From positions 434,001 through 498,000 of the forward strand of contig NZ_JAKIHN010000001.1 in assembly GCF_021608185.1 (NCBI RefSeq): 64,000 nucleotides of DNA, given 5' to 3'. Numbering within the stretch: the first letter of the stretch is position 1; the number at the start of each line of letters is the position of its first letter. Below, in pieces: positions 37,333 to 47,297 of this stretch. A program made the position numbers and the translations under genes. Below the pieces are notes generated by a model, which had not been told where the DNA came from, ran no database searches, and saw only the letters and a program-made list of their open reading frames with translations. This DNA is from Flavobacterium anseongense. GTDB taxonomy: Bacteria > Bacteroidota > Bacteroidia > Flavobacteriales > Flavobacteriaceae.

Positions 37333-40089
37333 TTACTTGATCTTTTTCTTCACTTCAACTTCCTGGAAAGCTTCGATGATATCTAGTTGTTCAATATCAT
37401 TGTAATTCTTGATTTGCATACCGCAATCGTACCCTTTAGAAACTTCTTTTACATCATCTTTAAAACGTTTCAACGTAGCCAATTCACCTGTAAAGATTAC
37501 AACTCCGTCACGAATAATTCTAACATTAGAGTTTCTAAAGATTTTACCATCGGTAACCATACAACCTGCAATAGTTCCCACTTTAGATACTTTGAAAATC
37601 TCTCTGATTTCTGCTGTACCGGTAACTTCTTCCTTCATTTCCGGAGAAAGCATTCCTTCCATCGCGTCTTTCAAGTCGTTGATAGCATCGTAGATAATAG
37701 AATAACTTCTGATATCGATTTCTTCTTTTTGCGCTATCTGACGTGCATTTCCGGCAGGACGAACATTAAATCCAATGATAATAGCATCAGATGCAGAAGC
37801 CAACATTACATCAGTTTCTGTTATCGCACCAACACCTTTATGAATGATATTAATTTGAATTTCTTCGGTTGATAATTTAGAAAACTCACTCGATAACGCT
37901 TCCACAGAACCATCCACGTCACCTTTAAGGATAATGTTCAATTCTTTAAACTGTCCTAATGCTATACGACGACCAATTTCCGCCAAGGTAATATGACGTT
38001 GTGTTCTAACCGATTGTTCACGCAATAACTGTGTACGTTTTGCCGCAATTTGTTTTGCTTCTCTTTCGTCTTCAAACACGTTAAATTTATCTCCGGCAGT
38101 TGACGCACCATCCAAACCTAAAATAGATATTGGTGTTGATGGTCCAGCAGTCATAACTGTATGTCCTCTTTCATCATGCATGGCTTTCACTTTTCCGTGA
38201 TTTTTTCCTGCCAATACATAATCCCCAACTTTCAAAGTTCCTGATTGTACCAAGATTGTTGATACATAACCTCTTCCTTTGTCTAACTGTGCTTCCACAA
38301 CTGTTCCGACAGCAAGTTTATTTGGGTTTGCTTTTAAGTCTAAAATTTCAGCTTCAAGCAATACTTTTTCTAACAATTCTTTTACGCCTGTTCCCTTTTT
38401 AGCAGAGATATCGTGCGATTGGTATTTTCCACCCCAATCTTCTACTAATAAATTCATAGCGGCTAATTTCTCCTTAATTTTTTCAGGATTTGCGCCTTGC
38501 TTATCAATTTTATTAATTGCAAATATCATCGGAACATTAGCAGCTTGCGCGTGACTAATAGCTTCTTTGGTTTGCGGCATGATGTCGTCATCGGCAGCAA
38601 CCACAATAATCGCAATATCGGTAACCTGAGCTCCACGGGCACGCATTGCAGTAAACGCTTCGTGACCCGGTGTATCAAGGAAAGTTATTTTTTGTCCGCC
38701 TTCAAGTGTAACGGCATAAGCACCTATGTGTTGTGTAATTCCTCCTGATTCTCCGGCGATTACATTTTCTTTACGAATATAATCCAGCAAGGAAGTTTTA
38801 CCGTGATCTACGTGACCCATTACGGTTACGATTGGTGCACGTGTTACTAAATCTTCTTCTTTATCTTCAACAACTTCAATAGCATCTTCTAAATCTGTTG
38901 TAATGAATTCAACTTCAAAACCAAACTCATCAGCAACGATTGATAAGGTTTCAGCATCTAATCTTTGGTTCATAGTTACCATGATTCCAAGTGACATACA
39001 GGTACCGATTACTTTTGTAATAGGCACATCCATCATCGTTGCTACTTCACCAACCGTAACGAATTCGGTTACTTTGATTGTTTTGCTTCCTTCTTCAAGA
39101 GCCAGCATTTCATCTTCACTTCGTTGACGGTGAGAATCACGTTTGTCTCTTCTGTATTTTGCTGCTTTAGATTTGTTTCCTTTTCCTTGTAAACGCTCTA
39201 AAGTTTCTTTGATTTGATTTTTAACTTCTTCTTCCGTTGGCTCAACTTTTTGAACTATCGCAGGACGATTTCCTTTTTGAAATCCACCGCCTGGTTTTGC
39301 GCCGCCTTGTTTGTTAGGTCCAAAAGCATTGCTTCCGCCACCACCACCAACGACTGGTTTTCCTTGTTCAGGTTTGCCGGGAATTCTTTTTCTTTTATTC
39401 TTGTTGGCGTTGTTATTATTTGCCGCTGCATTTGTTCCGTCTGCTGGAGTTGCAGGTTTGTTGGCATCTTTTTTAAACTCCTCTTTTTTCTTTTTAGGCT
39501 TGTTGAATTGTGCTAAATCTATTTTTTGACCTGTTAGTATTGGTCCGGTAAGATTTTGATATTGTGTTGTATGCGTATCATCAATTGGTTCTTCAGCAAC
39601 TGGCGCAACTACTTTTTCTTCTTTTGGAGCAGCAACCGTTGTCTCTTCTTTTTTAGCAGCAACTTCTTTTGTTTCAACAACAGGTTTCGTTTCCTGAACC
39701 GGTTTTGTAGGTTGAGCCGGAGCTTTAGGTTCTAAATCAATTTTACCAACTTGCTTTGGAGCAGTAATCGTTGCTTTCGCTTTAATCAACTCTTGTTGAT
39801 GCTGACGTTCTTCGTCTTGCTTGCGTTTGTCTTCGATTTCTTTTTCTCTTTCTATTCGAAGTGCTTCTTTTTCTTTTCTGATTTCTTCACTTATCCCTTT
39901 CGAAGCTTCTTTATTCCCTTTGTCACCGGCAAACTGTCCGCAAAGAATAGCATATACATCATCGGAAACTTTTGTGTTTGGATTTGCCTCGATGACAATT
40001 CCTTTATCCTTAAGATAATCCACAGCTCTTTCCAAAGAAATATTTAATTCCCTTAAAACTTTATTAATTCTAATATTTCCTTCAGACAT
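37333..40089 (-). CDS. infB: Translation initiation factor IF-2
   Basis: 918 residues. IF-2 brings initiator tRNA to the 30S subunit. The N-terminal IF2_N helix bundle ([20 protein letters not shown]) is followed by a long disordered Lys/Glu/Pro/Ala-rich linker (about 70-330), then the GTPase domain with G1 GHVDHGKT (about 424-431), G3 DTPGHEAF, G4 NKID and G5 SAKKG, then domains II-IV. Third gene of the rimP-nusA-infB operon, 37 bp after nusA. The long linker is normal in Bacteroidota. Confidence 0.97.
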   Translation of the reverse strand: MSEGNIRINKVLRELNISLERAVDYLKDKGIVIEANPNTKVSDDVYAILCGQFAGDKGNKEASKGISEEIRKEKEALRIEREKEIEDKRKQDEERQHQQELIKAKATITAPKQVGKIDLEPKAPAQPTKPVQETKPVVETKEVAAKKEETTVAAPKEEKVVAPVAEEPIDDTHTTQYQNLTGPILTGQKIDLAQFNKPKKKKEEFKKDANKPATPADGTNAAANNNNANKNKRKRIPGKPEQGKPVVGGGGGSNAFGPNKQGGAKPGGGFQKGNRPAIVQKVEPTEEEVKNQIKETLERLQGKGNKSKAAKYRRDKRDSHRQRSEDEMLALEEGSKTIKVTEFVTVGEVATMMDVPITKVIGTCMSLGIMVTMNQRLDAETLSIVADEFGFEVEFITTDLEDAIEVVEDKEEDLVTRAPIVTVMGHVDHGKTSLLDYIRKENVIAGESGGITQHIGAYAVTLEGGQKITFLDTPGHEAFTAMRARGAQVTDIAIIVVAADDDIMPQTKEAISHAQAANVPMIFAINKIDKQGANPEKIKEKLAAMNLLVEDWGGKYQSHDISAKKGTGVKELLEKVLLEAEILDLKANPNKLAVGTVVEAQLDKGRGYVSTILVQSGTLKVGDYVLAGKNHGKVKAMHDERGHTVMTAGPSTPISILGLDGASTAGDKFNVFEDEREAKQIAAKRTQLLREQSVRTQRHITLAEIGRRIALGQFKELNIILKGDVDGSVEALSSEFSKLSTEEIQINIIHKGVGAITETDVMLASASDAIIIGFNVRPAGNARQIAQKEEIDIRSYSIIYDAINDLKDAMEGMLSPEMKEEVTGTAEIREIFKVSKVGTIAGCMVTDGKIFRNSNVRIIRDGVVIFTGELATLKRFKDDVKEVSKGYDCGMQIKNYNDIEQLDIIEAFQEVEVKKKIK

Positions 40090-40126
40090 AAAATCTTATT
40101 AATGTTATCTATTTTGCGTTAAAAGA

Positions 40127-41368
40127 TTAGTCCTGAAACTCTTCTTTCAATATTCTTATTACTTCTAAAATGGTTTCTTCTTCCAAATCGGTTCTTCTTA
40201 CTAAATCGGCAACATCCTGATTCAAAACACTTCTTGCCGTATCCAATCCGATTTTTGCAAATTCGTCGATTACCCAACCATCGATTTCGTCTGAGAACTC
40301 TGTTAATTCAACATCATCTTCTTCGATAGCAGCACCTTCTCTGATTACGTCTAATTCGTAACCTGTTAAAAGTCCTGCCAATTTAATGTTGTGTCCACCA
40401 CGACCAATCGCTTTTGAAACTTCTTCTAACTTTAAGAAAACCTCAGCTCTTTTTTTCTCTTCGTCAATTTTAACCGAAGATACTTTTGCCGGGCTTAATG
40501 CTCTTGTGATATACAATTGCAAATTAGTTGTGTAATTGATTACGTCGATATTTTCGTTCCCTAATTCGCGAACAATTCCGTGAATTCTAGAACCTTTCAT
40601 ACCAACACAAGCTCCAACAGGATCAATTCTGTCATCATAAGAATCAACAGCTACTTTTGCTTTTTCGCCTGGGATTCTCACTACGTTTTTAATCATAATC
40701 AAACCATCAAAAACTTCCGGAATTTCTTGTTCGAATAATTTTTCCAGGAATTTATCTGCCGTTCTCGACATTATGATTTGAGGTTTATTCCCTTTCAATT
40801 CAACGCTTTCAATGATTCCGCGAACGTTATCTCCTTTACGGAAAAAGTCAGATGGGATTTGTTTTTCTTTTGGCAAAACGATTTCATTCCCTTCGTCATC
40901 AATCAAAATCACAACTCTTGGACGAACGTGATGTACCTCGGCGGTATAAATTTCACCAATTAAATCTTTAAATTGTTTGTAAAGATTCGTGTTATCGTGC
41001 TCGTGTATTTTTGAAATCAGGTTTTGACGCAAAGCTAAAATAGCTCTTCTTCCTAAATCGATTAATTTTACTTCTTCAGAAACTTCTTCTCCAATTTCAA
41101 AATCGGCTTCAATTTTTCTTGCTTCTGTTAAGGTAATTTCCTCATTTTCCAAATCTAAATCATCATCAGCAACGATAACTCTTCTTCTCCAGATTTCCAT
41201 ATCTCCTTTATCAGGATTGATAATAATGTCAAAATTATCATCAGAACCGTATTTCTTTTTCAATGCGTTTCTAAATACATCTTCCAAAATTGCCATAAGC
41301 GTCACTCTGTCAATAAGCTTATCGTCTTTAAATTCTGAAAATGATTCGATTAATGCAATATTCTCCAT
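40127..41368 (-). CDS. nusA: Transcription termination/antitermination factor NusA
   Basis: 413 residues. NusA binds RNA polymerase and nascent RNA. The N-terminal polymerase-binding domain, an S1 domain (about 130-200, ending around GIIESVEL) and two KH domains (VGACVGMKGSRIHGIV and KAIGRGGHNIKLA) are present. It has no C-terminal acidic repeats of the E. coli type. Seven bp separate it from rimP and it is followed by infB. Confidence 0.97.
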   Translation of the reverse strand: MENIALIESFSEFKDDKLIDRVTLMAILEDVFRNALKKKYGSDDNFDIIINPDKGDMEIWRRRVIVADDDLDLENEEITLTEARKIEADFEIGEEVSEEVKLIDLGRRAILALRQNLISKIHEHDNTNLYKQFKDLIGEIYTAEVHHVRPRVVILIDDEGNEIVLPKEKQIPSDFFRKGDNVRGIIESVELKGNKPQIIMSRTADKFLEKLFEQEIPEVFDGLIMIKNVVRIPGEKAKVAVDSYDDRIDPVGACVGMKGSRIHGIVRELGNENIDVINYTTNLQLYITRALSPAKVSSVKIDEEKKRAEVFLKLEEVSKAIGRGGHNIKLAGLLTGYELDVIREGAAIEEDDVELTEFSDEIDGWVIDEFAKIGLDTARSVLNQDVADLVRRTDLEEETILEVIRILKEEFQD

Positions 41369-41375
41369 GCCTAAT

Positions 41376-41843
41376 TTAATTAAATATTATTGTAACAATT
41401 GCTTCTTTTATGTCTGAATAAGGAATCTCGCGTTTGTGTTCAACTGTTTCTTTTCCTTTTCCAATTTTCTTTGGTTCTCTTGCCGTCCAGGAAAGCGTAA
41501 TGTTTTCGTCGGAAACCTGCTCTAATAACGCTTCTATAGTTTCGGTGGCTGTTTTTACTTTTAAAATTCTTCCAATATTTTTGCGATATTGTCTAACCAT
41601 TTTTAGTGGTGTCGAAACTCCTGCCGAAGCTACTTCTAATGCGTAATCCTGTTCTTCGCGGTCTAAATTATTATCAATTGCCCGACTTACATCAATACAA
41701 TCCTGCAAATTTACACCATTATCTCCATCTAAAGTTACTATTACTTTAAATGTTTCCGAAACCGTTAAATCTACCAAAAACAAAGAAGGTTTTTCCTTTA
41801 ACGCTTCTTCCAATAATGCTAAAACTTTGTCTCTAAATGCCAT
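41376..41843 (-). CDS. rimP: Ribosome maturation factor RimP
   Basis: 155 residues from the ATG at 41843. The open frame extends 12 codons further, but those lie in a terminator-like hairpin and the family N-terminus starts at MAFRDKV. RimP matures the 30S subunit. The family core [12 protein letters not shown] (about residue 85-96) is present. First gene of the operon with nusA and infB; leader and promoter are described separately. Confidence 0.95.
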   Translation of the reverse strand: MAFRDKVLALLEEALKEKPSLFLVDLTVSETFKVIVTLDGDNGVNLQDCIDVSRAIDNNLDREEQDYALEVASAGVSTPLKMVRQYRKNIGRILKVKTATETIEALLEQVSDENITLSWTAREPKKIGKGKETVEHKREIPYSDIKEAIVTIIFN

Positions 41844-41849
41844 AATTGT

Positions 41850-41875
41850 ATAAAAAGAGGGAAGCAATGCTTCCC
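41850..41875 (-). promoter_or_regulatory. Terminator-like hairpin in the rimP leader (candidate attenuator)
   Basis: The minus-strand leader reads GAGGGAAGCATTGCTTCCCTC followed by UUUUU and then only about 10 bases to the rimP ATG. The stem is at least 8 bp, GC-rich, with a U-run, so it has the form of an intrinsic terminator. Its position between the operon's promoter (41908-41935) and first codon suggests attenuation of rimP-nusA-infB, perhaps read by NusA itself. Confidence 0.6.
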
Positions 41876-41907
41876 TCATTATTTAGTTTAAATGGTAAAT
41901 AACGGGG

Positions 41908-41935
41908 CAAATATAGTTATTTTTTTATAAATCAA
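41908..41935 (-). promoter_or_regulatory. Promoter of rimP-nusA-infB
   Basis: TTG (41935-41933), 17 bases, TATATTTG (41915-41908) on the minus strand, an exact match to the Bacteroidota consensus. The transcript would begin about 41901, giving a leader of about 58 bases that contains the hairpin. Confidence 0.7.
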
Positions 41936-41941
41936 AAAATG

Positions 41942-41972
41942 TTGCCGTATCAAAAAAAAAATAATACCTTTA
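41942..41972 (+). promoter_or_regulatory. Probable promoter of the universal stress protein gene
   Basis: TTG (41942-41944), 20 bases, TACCTTTA (41965-41972), one base off TAnnTTTG. It is divergent from, and adjacent to, the rimP promoter. Confidence 0.45.
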
Positions 41973-42011
41973 TTGTGTTATTTAATACAATCCAAAATTT
42001 ACTTTTTTATT

Positions 42012-42836
42012 ATGAAAAAAATTTTAGTTCCTACAGACTTCTCAGATCATGCCTATTATGCTTTAAAAGTTGCTTCACAAATTGCTAAAAAAAATGGCGG
42101 TGAAATTATATTACTACATATGTTAGAATTACCACACCAAGCTGGTGATGCTATTGGAAGTGGTCATGATTTACCCGAAATAATGCTTTTCAAAAACGCT
42201 GCGATTAAAAGGCTGGAAGATTTGATGGATGATGAATGTTTAGAAGGATTAAAGGTTTCTGAAATTATTCAGTTTGAATTGGCATTTGATGGAATACTTA
42301 AGGTTAGTGAGAAAAATGATATCGACTTAATTGTGATGGGCTCACACGGAGCAAGCGGATTTAAGGAAATGTTTATTGGTTCTAATGCTGAGAAAGTAGT
42401 TCGTCATTCGGCAGCTCCTGTATTAATCATTAAAAAAGATGTTGGAGAATTTAATGTAGATAAATTTGTTTTTGCTTCTGATTTCTCAGACGAAATAAAA
42501 AAACCTTTTGCCAAGGTAGTTGAGTTTGCCAACAAATTTGACGCAGAATTAGAGTTAGCCATGATTAATACACCAAGTACTTTTAAACCGACTCATGTTG
42601 CCAATGAAATAATGAAAAATTTTGTTTCTAATTTTACTGTAAATAAATATTCTATTAATATTTATAATGATGTGAATGTCGAAAGCGGAATTTTACATTT
42701 TGCCGACCATATTGATGCTGACTTAATTGGAGTAAGTACTCACGGCAGAAAAGGAATTTCACACTTTTTTAATGGAAGCATCAGTGAAGATTTGGTAAAC
42801 CACGCATTGCGCCCTGTGGTTACTTTCAAAATATAA
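42012..42836 (+). CDS. Tandem universal stress protein (UspA family)
   Basis: 274 residues from the ATG at 42012; the longer frame starts at a GTG at 41973 close to the promoter and is unlikely. Two Usp domains: the first (1-145) begins MKKILVPTDFSDHA and carries the nucleotide-binding GSHGASGFKEMFIGSNAE loop near residue 109. The second (about 150-274) begins FVFASDFSD and has STHGRKGISHFFNGSISE. Tandem Usp proteins bind ATP and respond to stress. Single-gene unit with a terminator. Confidence 0.93.
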   Translation: MKKILVPTDFSDHAYYALKVASQIAKKNGGEIILLHMLELPHQAGDAIGSGHDLPEIMLFKNAAIKRLEDLMDDECLEGLKVSEIIQFELAFDGILKVSEKNDIDLIVMGSHGASGFKEMFIGSNAEKVVRHSAAPVLIIKKDVGEFNVDKFVFASDFSDEIKKPFAKVVEFANKFDAELELAMINTPSTFKPTHVANEIMKNFVSNFTVNKYSINIYNDVNVESGILHFADHIDADLIGVSTHGRKGISHFFNGSISEDLVNHALRPVVTFKI

Positions 42837-42861
42837 TTATATTTCCAAAACCATAAAATCA

Positions 42862-42890
42862 AAAAATCCTCTCAACTTGAGAGGATTTTT
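42862..42890 (+). terminator. Terminator after the universal stress protein gene
   Basis: AAAAATCCTCTCAA-C-TTGAGAGGATTTTT with flanking A-run and T-run. It is symmetric enough to stop the minus strand too, where it follows the tRNA stub at 42892-42905. Confidence 0.8.
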
Positions 42891-42891
42891 T

Positions 42892-42927
42892 GTTGATCTA
42901 CTAGGCCTTCCCAAAATAAATTTGGGA
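42892..42927 (-). pseudogene. Stub of a second tRNA 3' end
   Basis: GTTGATCTACTAGG (42892-42905) differs by one base from the 3' end of the intact tRNA-Gln (42982-42995), and, as in the intact gene, a terminator hairpin follows on the minus strand. The rest of the gene is not recognisable; instead there is a palindrome TCCCAAA-ATAAA-TTTGGGA (42909-42927). It is best read as a deleted tandem tRNA copy. Confidence 0.5.
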
Positions 42928-42953
42928 TAAACTTCTTGTCCAATGTTAAAAAA

Positions 42954-42978
42954 CAAAAATCCCGCCGAAGCGGGATTT
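42954..42978 (-). terminator. Terminator of tRNA-Gln
   Basis: AAATCCCGC-CGAA-GCGGGATTT (42957-42978) followed on the minus RNA by a U-run. It begins a few bases past the tRNA 3' end. Confidence 0.8.
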
Positions 42979-42982
42979 ATCG

Positions 42983-43053
42983 TTGGTCTACTAGGACTCG
43001 AACCTAGAAAGACGGCACCAAAAACCGTAGTGTTACCATTACACCATAGACCA
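42983..43053 (-). tRNA. tRNA-Gln (anticodon TTG)
   Basis: The minus strand folds into a cloverleaf: acceptor TGGTCTA/TAGACCA, D arm with TGTAATGGTAACAC, anticodon stem ACGGT/GCCGT with loop TTTTGGT (anticodon TTG, reading CAA), and T arm CTAGG-TTCGAGT-CCTAG. CCA is not encoded. A terminator follows at once. Confidence 0.9.
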
Positions 43054-43275
43054 GTTTTGCTTTACGCGAGTGCAAATTTAGTACAAATTTTATTTTACAC
43101 AAATAAATAACTATAAAAAATAAAAACTAACCCTAAAATCAATCCAATTTGTATCACAATAAACTTGGAATTAAACCGTTATCGGATTTGAGAAAATTTT
43201 GTTAAGGAGCGTTTCCTTGCGTTAAAAAAAATAGTTTCTTTGTACATTAAATAAAAACCTTCATTTCATAGCTTT

Positions 43276-46200
43276 ATGATGAACTTTAACTTCAATAAGT
43301 GGAATACCATTTTAGGATGGACAACATTTACAATTGCCTTAATTACTTACTCGCTAACCGTTGAACCTACCATGAGCTTTTGGGATTGTGGAGAATATAT
43401 TTCAACAGCCGCAAAATTAGAAGTTGGTCATCCACCAGGAGCGCCATTGTTCCAAATTCTGGGAGCTTTCTTTGCCATGTTTGCCACAAGTAAAGAAACC
43501 ATTGCCCTAATGGTAAATATGCTGTCGGTGTTTTCAAGTGCCTTTACTATTTTGTTTATGTTTTGGTCATCAACTATTTTATTAAAAAAAATAGTTTCTC
43601 AATACACCGAAATTGACAGAAGCAAAGCAATTGTTATTTTAGGAAGTTCGCTGGTTGGTTCATTAGCCTTTACATTTTCTGACAGCTTTTGGTCAAGCGC
43701 AGTTGAAGCCGAAGTATATGCTATGGCTTCGTTATTCATTGCCTTACTATTTTGGCTCGGATTGCGTTGGGAACAAGACATGCAAACACCAAGAGGTAAT
43801 CGCTGGCTGCTGTTGATTTCATTGTTGATTGGCCTTTCATTTGGAGTTCACTTTATGGCATTGTTGACAATTCCGGCCATTGGGTTTTTGTATTACTTTA
43901 AAAATTTCAAAACCATTACCATCAAGAATTTTATCATTGCAAATATTGTTATCGTTGCGATTTTGTTGTTCATTTTCAAATTATTATTGCCATATACCTT
44001 AGCCTTCTTTGGTAAAATGGAAATCTTTATGGTTAACAGCTTTGGATTGCCATTCAATTCCGGAACCATATTCGCGCTTTTATTGATTGTTGCGTTCTTT
44101 TATTTTGGATTAAAATACACTCGAGAAAAAGGACATCCTTTTTATAACACCGGCTTATTATGTATTCTTTTTGTGCTAATCGGTTTTTCGGTTTGGATGA
44201 TGTTGCCGATTCGTGCCAATGCCAATGTAGTTATCAATGAAAATAAACCATCAGATGCTGCCGAAGTTTTAGCGTATTATAACCGGGAACAATATGGTGT
44301 AAACCCATTGTTTTACGGACCACAATACACTGATACTTTTGCCGGTTTAGATAAAGATGAACCCTATTTAGACAAAGCTCCCAACTATGAAAGAGATTAT
44401 AGAACCGGGAAATATGTCATTGTAAACAACTACAAAAATGCAGAACAAAACAGTGACAATGCACAAAAAGCAATTCTTCCAAGGCTTTGGAGCACTGAAC
44501 ATATTGATAATTACATTCAGTTTACCGGAGTTCCAAAAGTAGAACTAAATCAAAATTATCCTTACGAAGAAGATTTAGCACAATACGGCGTTGACATTGA
44601 TAGCTTAAGCGAAGAGCAGGTTGCCATGGCAGTTGGTCAGTTAAAAGACGAGATGAGTAAAACTATTGCTGAATTTAAATCGGCTTACGCTCAGAAAAAA
44701 ATTGACAACGAGGATTATGTTTCATTCCTAAAAAAATACAGTGACTATATAGTTGTAGAAAAACCATCAACCTGGGACAATTTAAGTTTCATGATTGAAT
44801 ACCAATTTGGCTATATGTATGGCAGGTATTTACTGTGGAATTTTGTTGGAAGACAAAACGACATCCAAGGGAAATACGACAATCTTGACGGCAATTGGTT
44901 AAGCGGAATTAAGTTTATAGACGAAATTCATCTTGGTAAAGGATCACAGGAAAATCTGCCCGATGATGTTAAAAACAATAAAGGAAGAAATCTTTATTAC
45001 TTCTTACCATTCTTAATTGGTTTAATCGGATTGATGTATCATGCCCAAAGAGATTTAAAAAGTTTTTATGTCTTACTGGCTTTATTCTTATTCACTAGTA
45101 TTGCGCTAAAAATATTCTTAAACGAAAGACCATTTGAACCTCGTGAACGCGATTATGCCTTAGTAGGTTCATTCTATGTCTTTGCCATTTGGCTTGGCTT
45201 TGGAGTTTACGCCATTTATGAAATGATAGCCGAAAAATTAAAATCAAAATTAGTAGGTCCAATCGTAATTGGAGCATGTCTTTTAGCAGCACCAATTTTA
45301 ATGGCTTCTCAAAACTGGGATGATCATAATCGCGCTAAAAAATATACGGCCATTGCTATGGCAAAAAATTATCTGGAATCCTGCGACCAGAATGCAATCC
45401 TTTACACCATTGGCGATAACGATACTTTCCCACTTTGGTATGCACAGGAAATTGAAGGCATAAGAACCGATATTAAAATCGTGAATACGCAGCTGTTTAT
45501 GACCGATTGGTATATTGACCAAATGAAATTCAAAACGTATAATGCTGACGGTTTACCAATATCTTTCAAGCATAGCGAGTATGTTGGAGATAAATTAGAT
45601 TATGTGGCTCATATTCCAAAAACGGATGCTCGTTGGAATTTAAAAGCTTGGATTGATTTTATCAGAAACCCACAATCTACGGTTGAAATGTCAAACGGAC
45701 AAACGATACATTTTTATCCAACCAATAAAATCAGAATTCCTATTGATAAAAATAACATCATCAAAAACAAGGTGGTTAATCCTAAGTATTATGATTCTAT
45801 TGTTCCATACATCGATGTAGATATCAAAGGAAGTGCAATGTACAAAAACCGTTTGATGGCTTTTGATGTATTAGCAAACAACGATTGGAAACGCCCAATA
45901 TATTTTACCGGCGGAAGCTTTGGTGATGACGATTATCTTTGGATGAAAGACTATCTTCAGCTTGATGGATTGGTTTATAAATTAGTGCCGATTAAAACAC
46001 CTATCGATAAAGAAAATCCATACGATATGGGTGGAATTGATAGCGACAAAATGTATGATTTAGTTATGAAATGGGACTGGGGCAACGGAGAATCTACATC
46101 AATCTATCACGATCCGGAAACTCGTAAAAACAGTATTTCGTACAGAACAAATATGGCAAGATTGACACAACAATTAATCAACGAAGGCAAAACCGCCAAA

Positions 46201-46554
46201 GCCAAAAAAGTTATCAATTTAGCCTTAACCAAAATGCCAATGGACTATTACGGTTACTACACTATGGTGGAACCATTTGCCAGTGGTTATTATGAACTTG
46301 GTGAAAAAGCAAAAGCCCGTGAGTTATTAGAACGTTTAATGACGAAATACAAACAAAATCTAACCTATTATTCCAATATTCAGCCATCAATTCAAAACGG
46401 AATTGCCTCTGATATCATCACGGATATTGAACGTTACAGAAGTTTGTTACTTGTGATGAAAGAACGTGGTGATTTAGAATTTTACAATAAAAACAAACCA
46501 ATCTTTAATTCCTTTGTACAAAGATTTACCCGTTTCGGAAGAGATTTGGAGTAA
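43276..46554 (+). CDS. GT117/DUF2723 family membrane glycosyltransferase-like protein
   Basis: 1092 residues. The N-terminal half is a DUF2723 (GT117) polytopic region with the acidic motif FWDCGEYISTAAKLEVGHPPGAP at the front (about residue 33-55), which resembles the catalytic first loop of protein O-mannosyltransferases. About nine to ten helices lie between 10 and 320 and four more around 560-680. The C-terminal 400 residues are soluble and end in TPR-like helices (NEGKTAKAKKVINLALTKM). It probably transfers a lipid-linked sugar to exported proteins or lipids, but the acceptor is unknown. The start may be the second ATG at 43279. Confidence 0.85.
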   Translation: MMNFNFNKWNTILGWTTFTIALITYSLTVEPTMSFWDCGEYISTAAKLEVGHPPGAPLFQILGAFFAMFATSKETIALMVNMLSVFSSAFTILFMFWSSTILLKKIVSQYTEIDRSKAIVILGSSLVGSLAFTFSDSFWSSAVEAEVYAMASLFIALLFWLGLRWEQDMQTPRGNRWLLLISLLIGLSFGVHFMALLTIPAIGFLYYFKNFKTITIKNFIIANIVIVAILLFIFKLLLPYTLAFFGKMEIFMVNSFGLPFNSGTIFALLLIVAFFYFGLKYTREKGHPFYNTGLLCILFVLIGFSVWMMLPIRANANVVINENKPSDAAEVLAYYNREQYGVNPLFYGPQYTDTFAGLDKDEPYLDKAPNYERDYRTGKYVIVNNYKNAEQNSDNAQKAILPRLWSTEHIDNYIQFTGVPKVELNQNYPYEEDLAQYGVDIDSLSEEQVAMAVGQLKDEMSKTIAEFKSAYAQKKIDNEDYVSFLKKYSDYIVVEKPSTWDNLSFMIEYQFGYMYGRYLLWNFVGRQNDIQGKYDNLDGNWLSGIKFIDEIHLGKGSQENLPDDVKNNKGRNLYYFLPFLIGLIGLMYHAQRDLKSFYVLLALFLFTSIALKIFLNERPFEPRERDYALVGSFYVFAIWLGFGVYAIYEMIAEKLKSKLVGPIVIGACLLAAPILMASQNWDDHNRAKKYTAIAMAKNYLESCDQNAILYTIGDNDTFPLWYAQEIEGIRTDIKIVNTQLFMTDWYIDQMKFKTYNADGLPISFKHSEYVGDKLDYVAHIPKTDARWNLKAWIDFIRNPQSTVEMSNGQTIHFYPTNKIRIPIDKNNIIKNKVVNPKYYDSIVPYIDVDIKGSAMYKNRLMAFDVLANNDWKRPIYFTGGSFGDDDYLWMKDYLQLDGLVYKLVPIKTPIDKENPYDMGGIDSDKMYDLVMKWDWGNGESTSIYHDPETRKNSISYRTNMARLTQQLINEGKTAKAKKVINLALTKMPMDYYGYYTMVEPFASGYYELGEKAKARELLERLMTKYKQNLTYYSNIQPSIQNGIASDIITDIERYRSLLLVMKERGDLEFYNKNKPIFNSFVQRFTRFGRDLE

Positions 46555-46625
46555 ATCGATTTAAAAATTTGAAGATGTGTCAATTTGAAAATTTCTTATT
46601 GGCACATTTTTTTTATATTTAACGT

Positions 46626-47297
46626 ATGAGTTTCTGGGTGAAAACAAATTATTTTATCAAAAGGATTTTTCCAAATTATGTTTGGGAAATTCCTAATCAT
46701 GAAAACAAAGTGTACCTGACTTTTGATGATGGACCAACGCCTGAAATTACCGAATGGACATTGGAACAGCTAAAAAAATGCGATGCAAAAGCCACTTTCT
46801 TCTGCATCGGAAATAACATTGAAAAGCATCCGGAAATTTTTCAAAAAATAATTTCACAAGAACACGCAATTGGCAACCACACTTTTAATCACTTAAAAGG
46901 TTGGGAAACTGATACTGAAGAATATGTTGAAAATACGAGAAAGTGTTCGTTAGTTATGAGGGAAAAGGGAAAAGCCCTTCGACAGGCTCAGGGTGACAGG
47001 GATAAGGATAATGTTTTTGAGTTATTTAGACCTCCATATGGAAAAATCAAACCTTCGCAATCAAGTATTTTACGGCGAATGGGTTACAAAATAATAATGT
47101 GGAATGTGTTGAGTTGCGATTTCGACCTAACTATTACTCCGGAAGAATGCCTGGATAATGTTTTAAAAAATGTAGAAAGCGGAAGTGTTATCGTTTTTCA
47201 CGACAGTGTAAAAGCTGAACAAAACCTAAGATATGTTTTGCCTAAGACTTTAGAATTCCTAAAAGAGAAAGGATTTGTTTGTGCGAAAATTGATTAA
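46626..47297 (+). CDS. NodB-type polysaccharide deacetylase with an in-frame repeat insertion
   Basis: 223 residues. The NodB domain is complete: LTFDDGP (31-37), HTFNH (metal His85 and His89), RPPYG (135-139) and HDS near the end. It is a Zn-dependent deacetylase acting on N-acetyl sugars of peptidoglycan or exopolysaccharide. Residues 113-130 (REKG KALRQAQGDRDKDNV) do not belong to the fold: the DNA at 46975-47000 is CCCTTCGACAGGCTCAGGGT..., a sequence I recognise as a dispersed repeat of Bacteroidota. It is inserted in frame between the HTFNH and RPPYG motifs. The stop overlaps the thioredoxin-like gene end by 4 bp. Confidence 0.9.
   Translation: MSFWVKTNYFIKRIFPNYVWEIPNHENKVYLTFDDGPTPEITEWTLEQLKKCDAKATFFCIGNNIEKHPEIFQKIISQEHAIGNHTFNHLKGWETDTEEYVENTRKCSLVMREKGKALRQAQGDRDKDNVFELFRPPYGKIKPSQSSILRRMGYKIIMWNVLSCDFDLTITPEECLDNVLKNVESGSVIVFHDSVKAEQNLRYVLPKTLEFLKEKGFVCAKID
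46975..47000. repeat. Dispersed-repeat fragment inside the deacetylase gene
   Basis: A 26-bp GC-rich piece (starting CCCTTCGACAGGCTCAGGG) with CCCT/AGGG ends, out of keeping with the AT-rich gene around it. It translates as LRQAQGD, a string I remember from repeat-bearing genes of this phylum. Only this copy is in the window. Confidence 0.6.

Noticed and set aside
37387..37872. 161-residue open frame opposite infB
   Set aside because: Antisense to the conserved C-terminal IF-2 domains, with a low-complexity composition and no start context.
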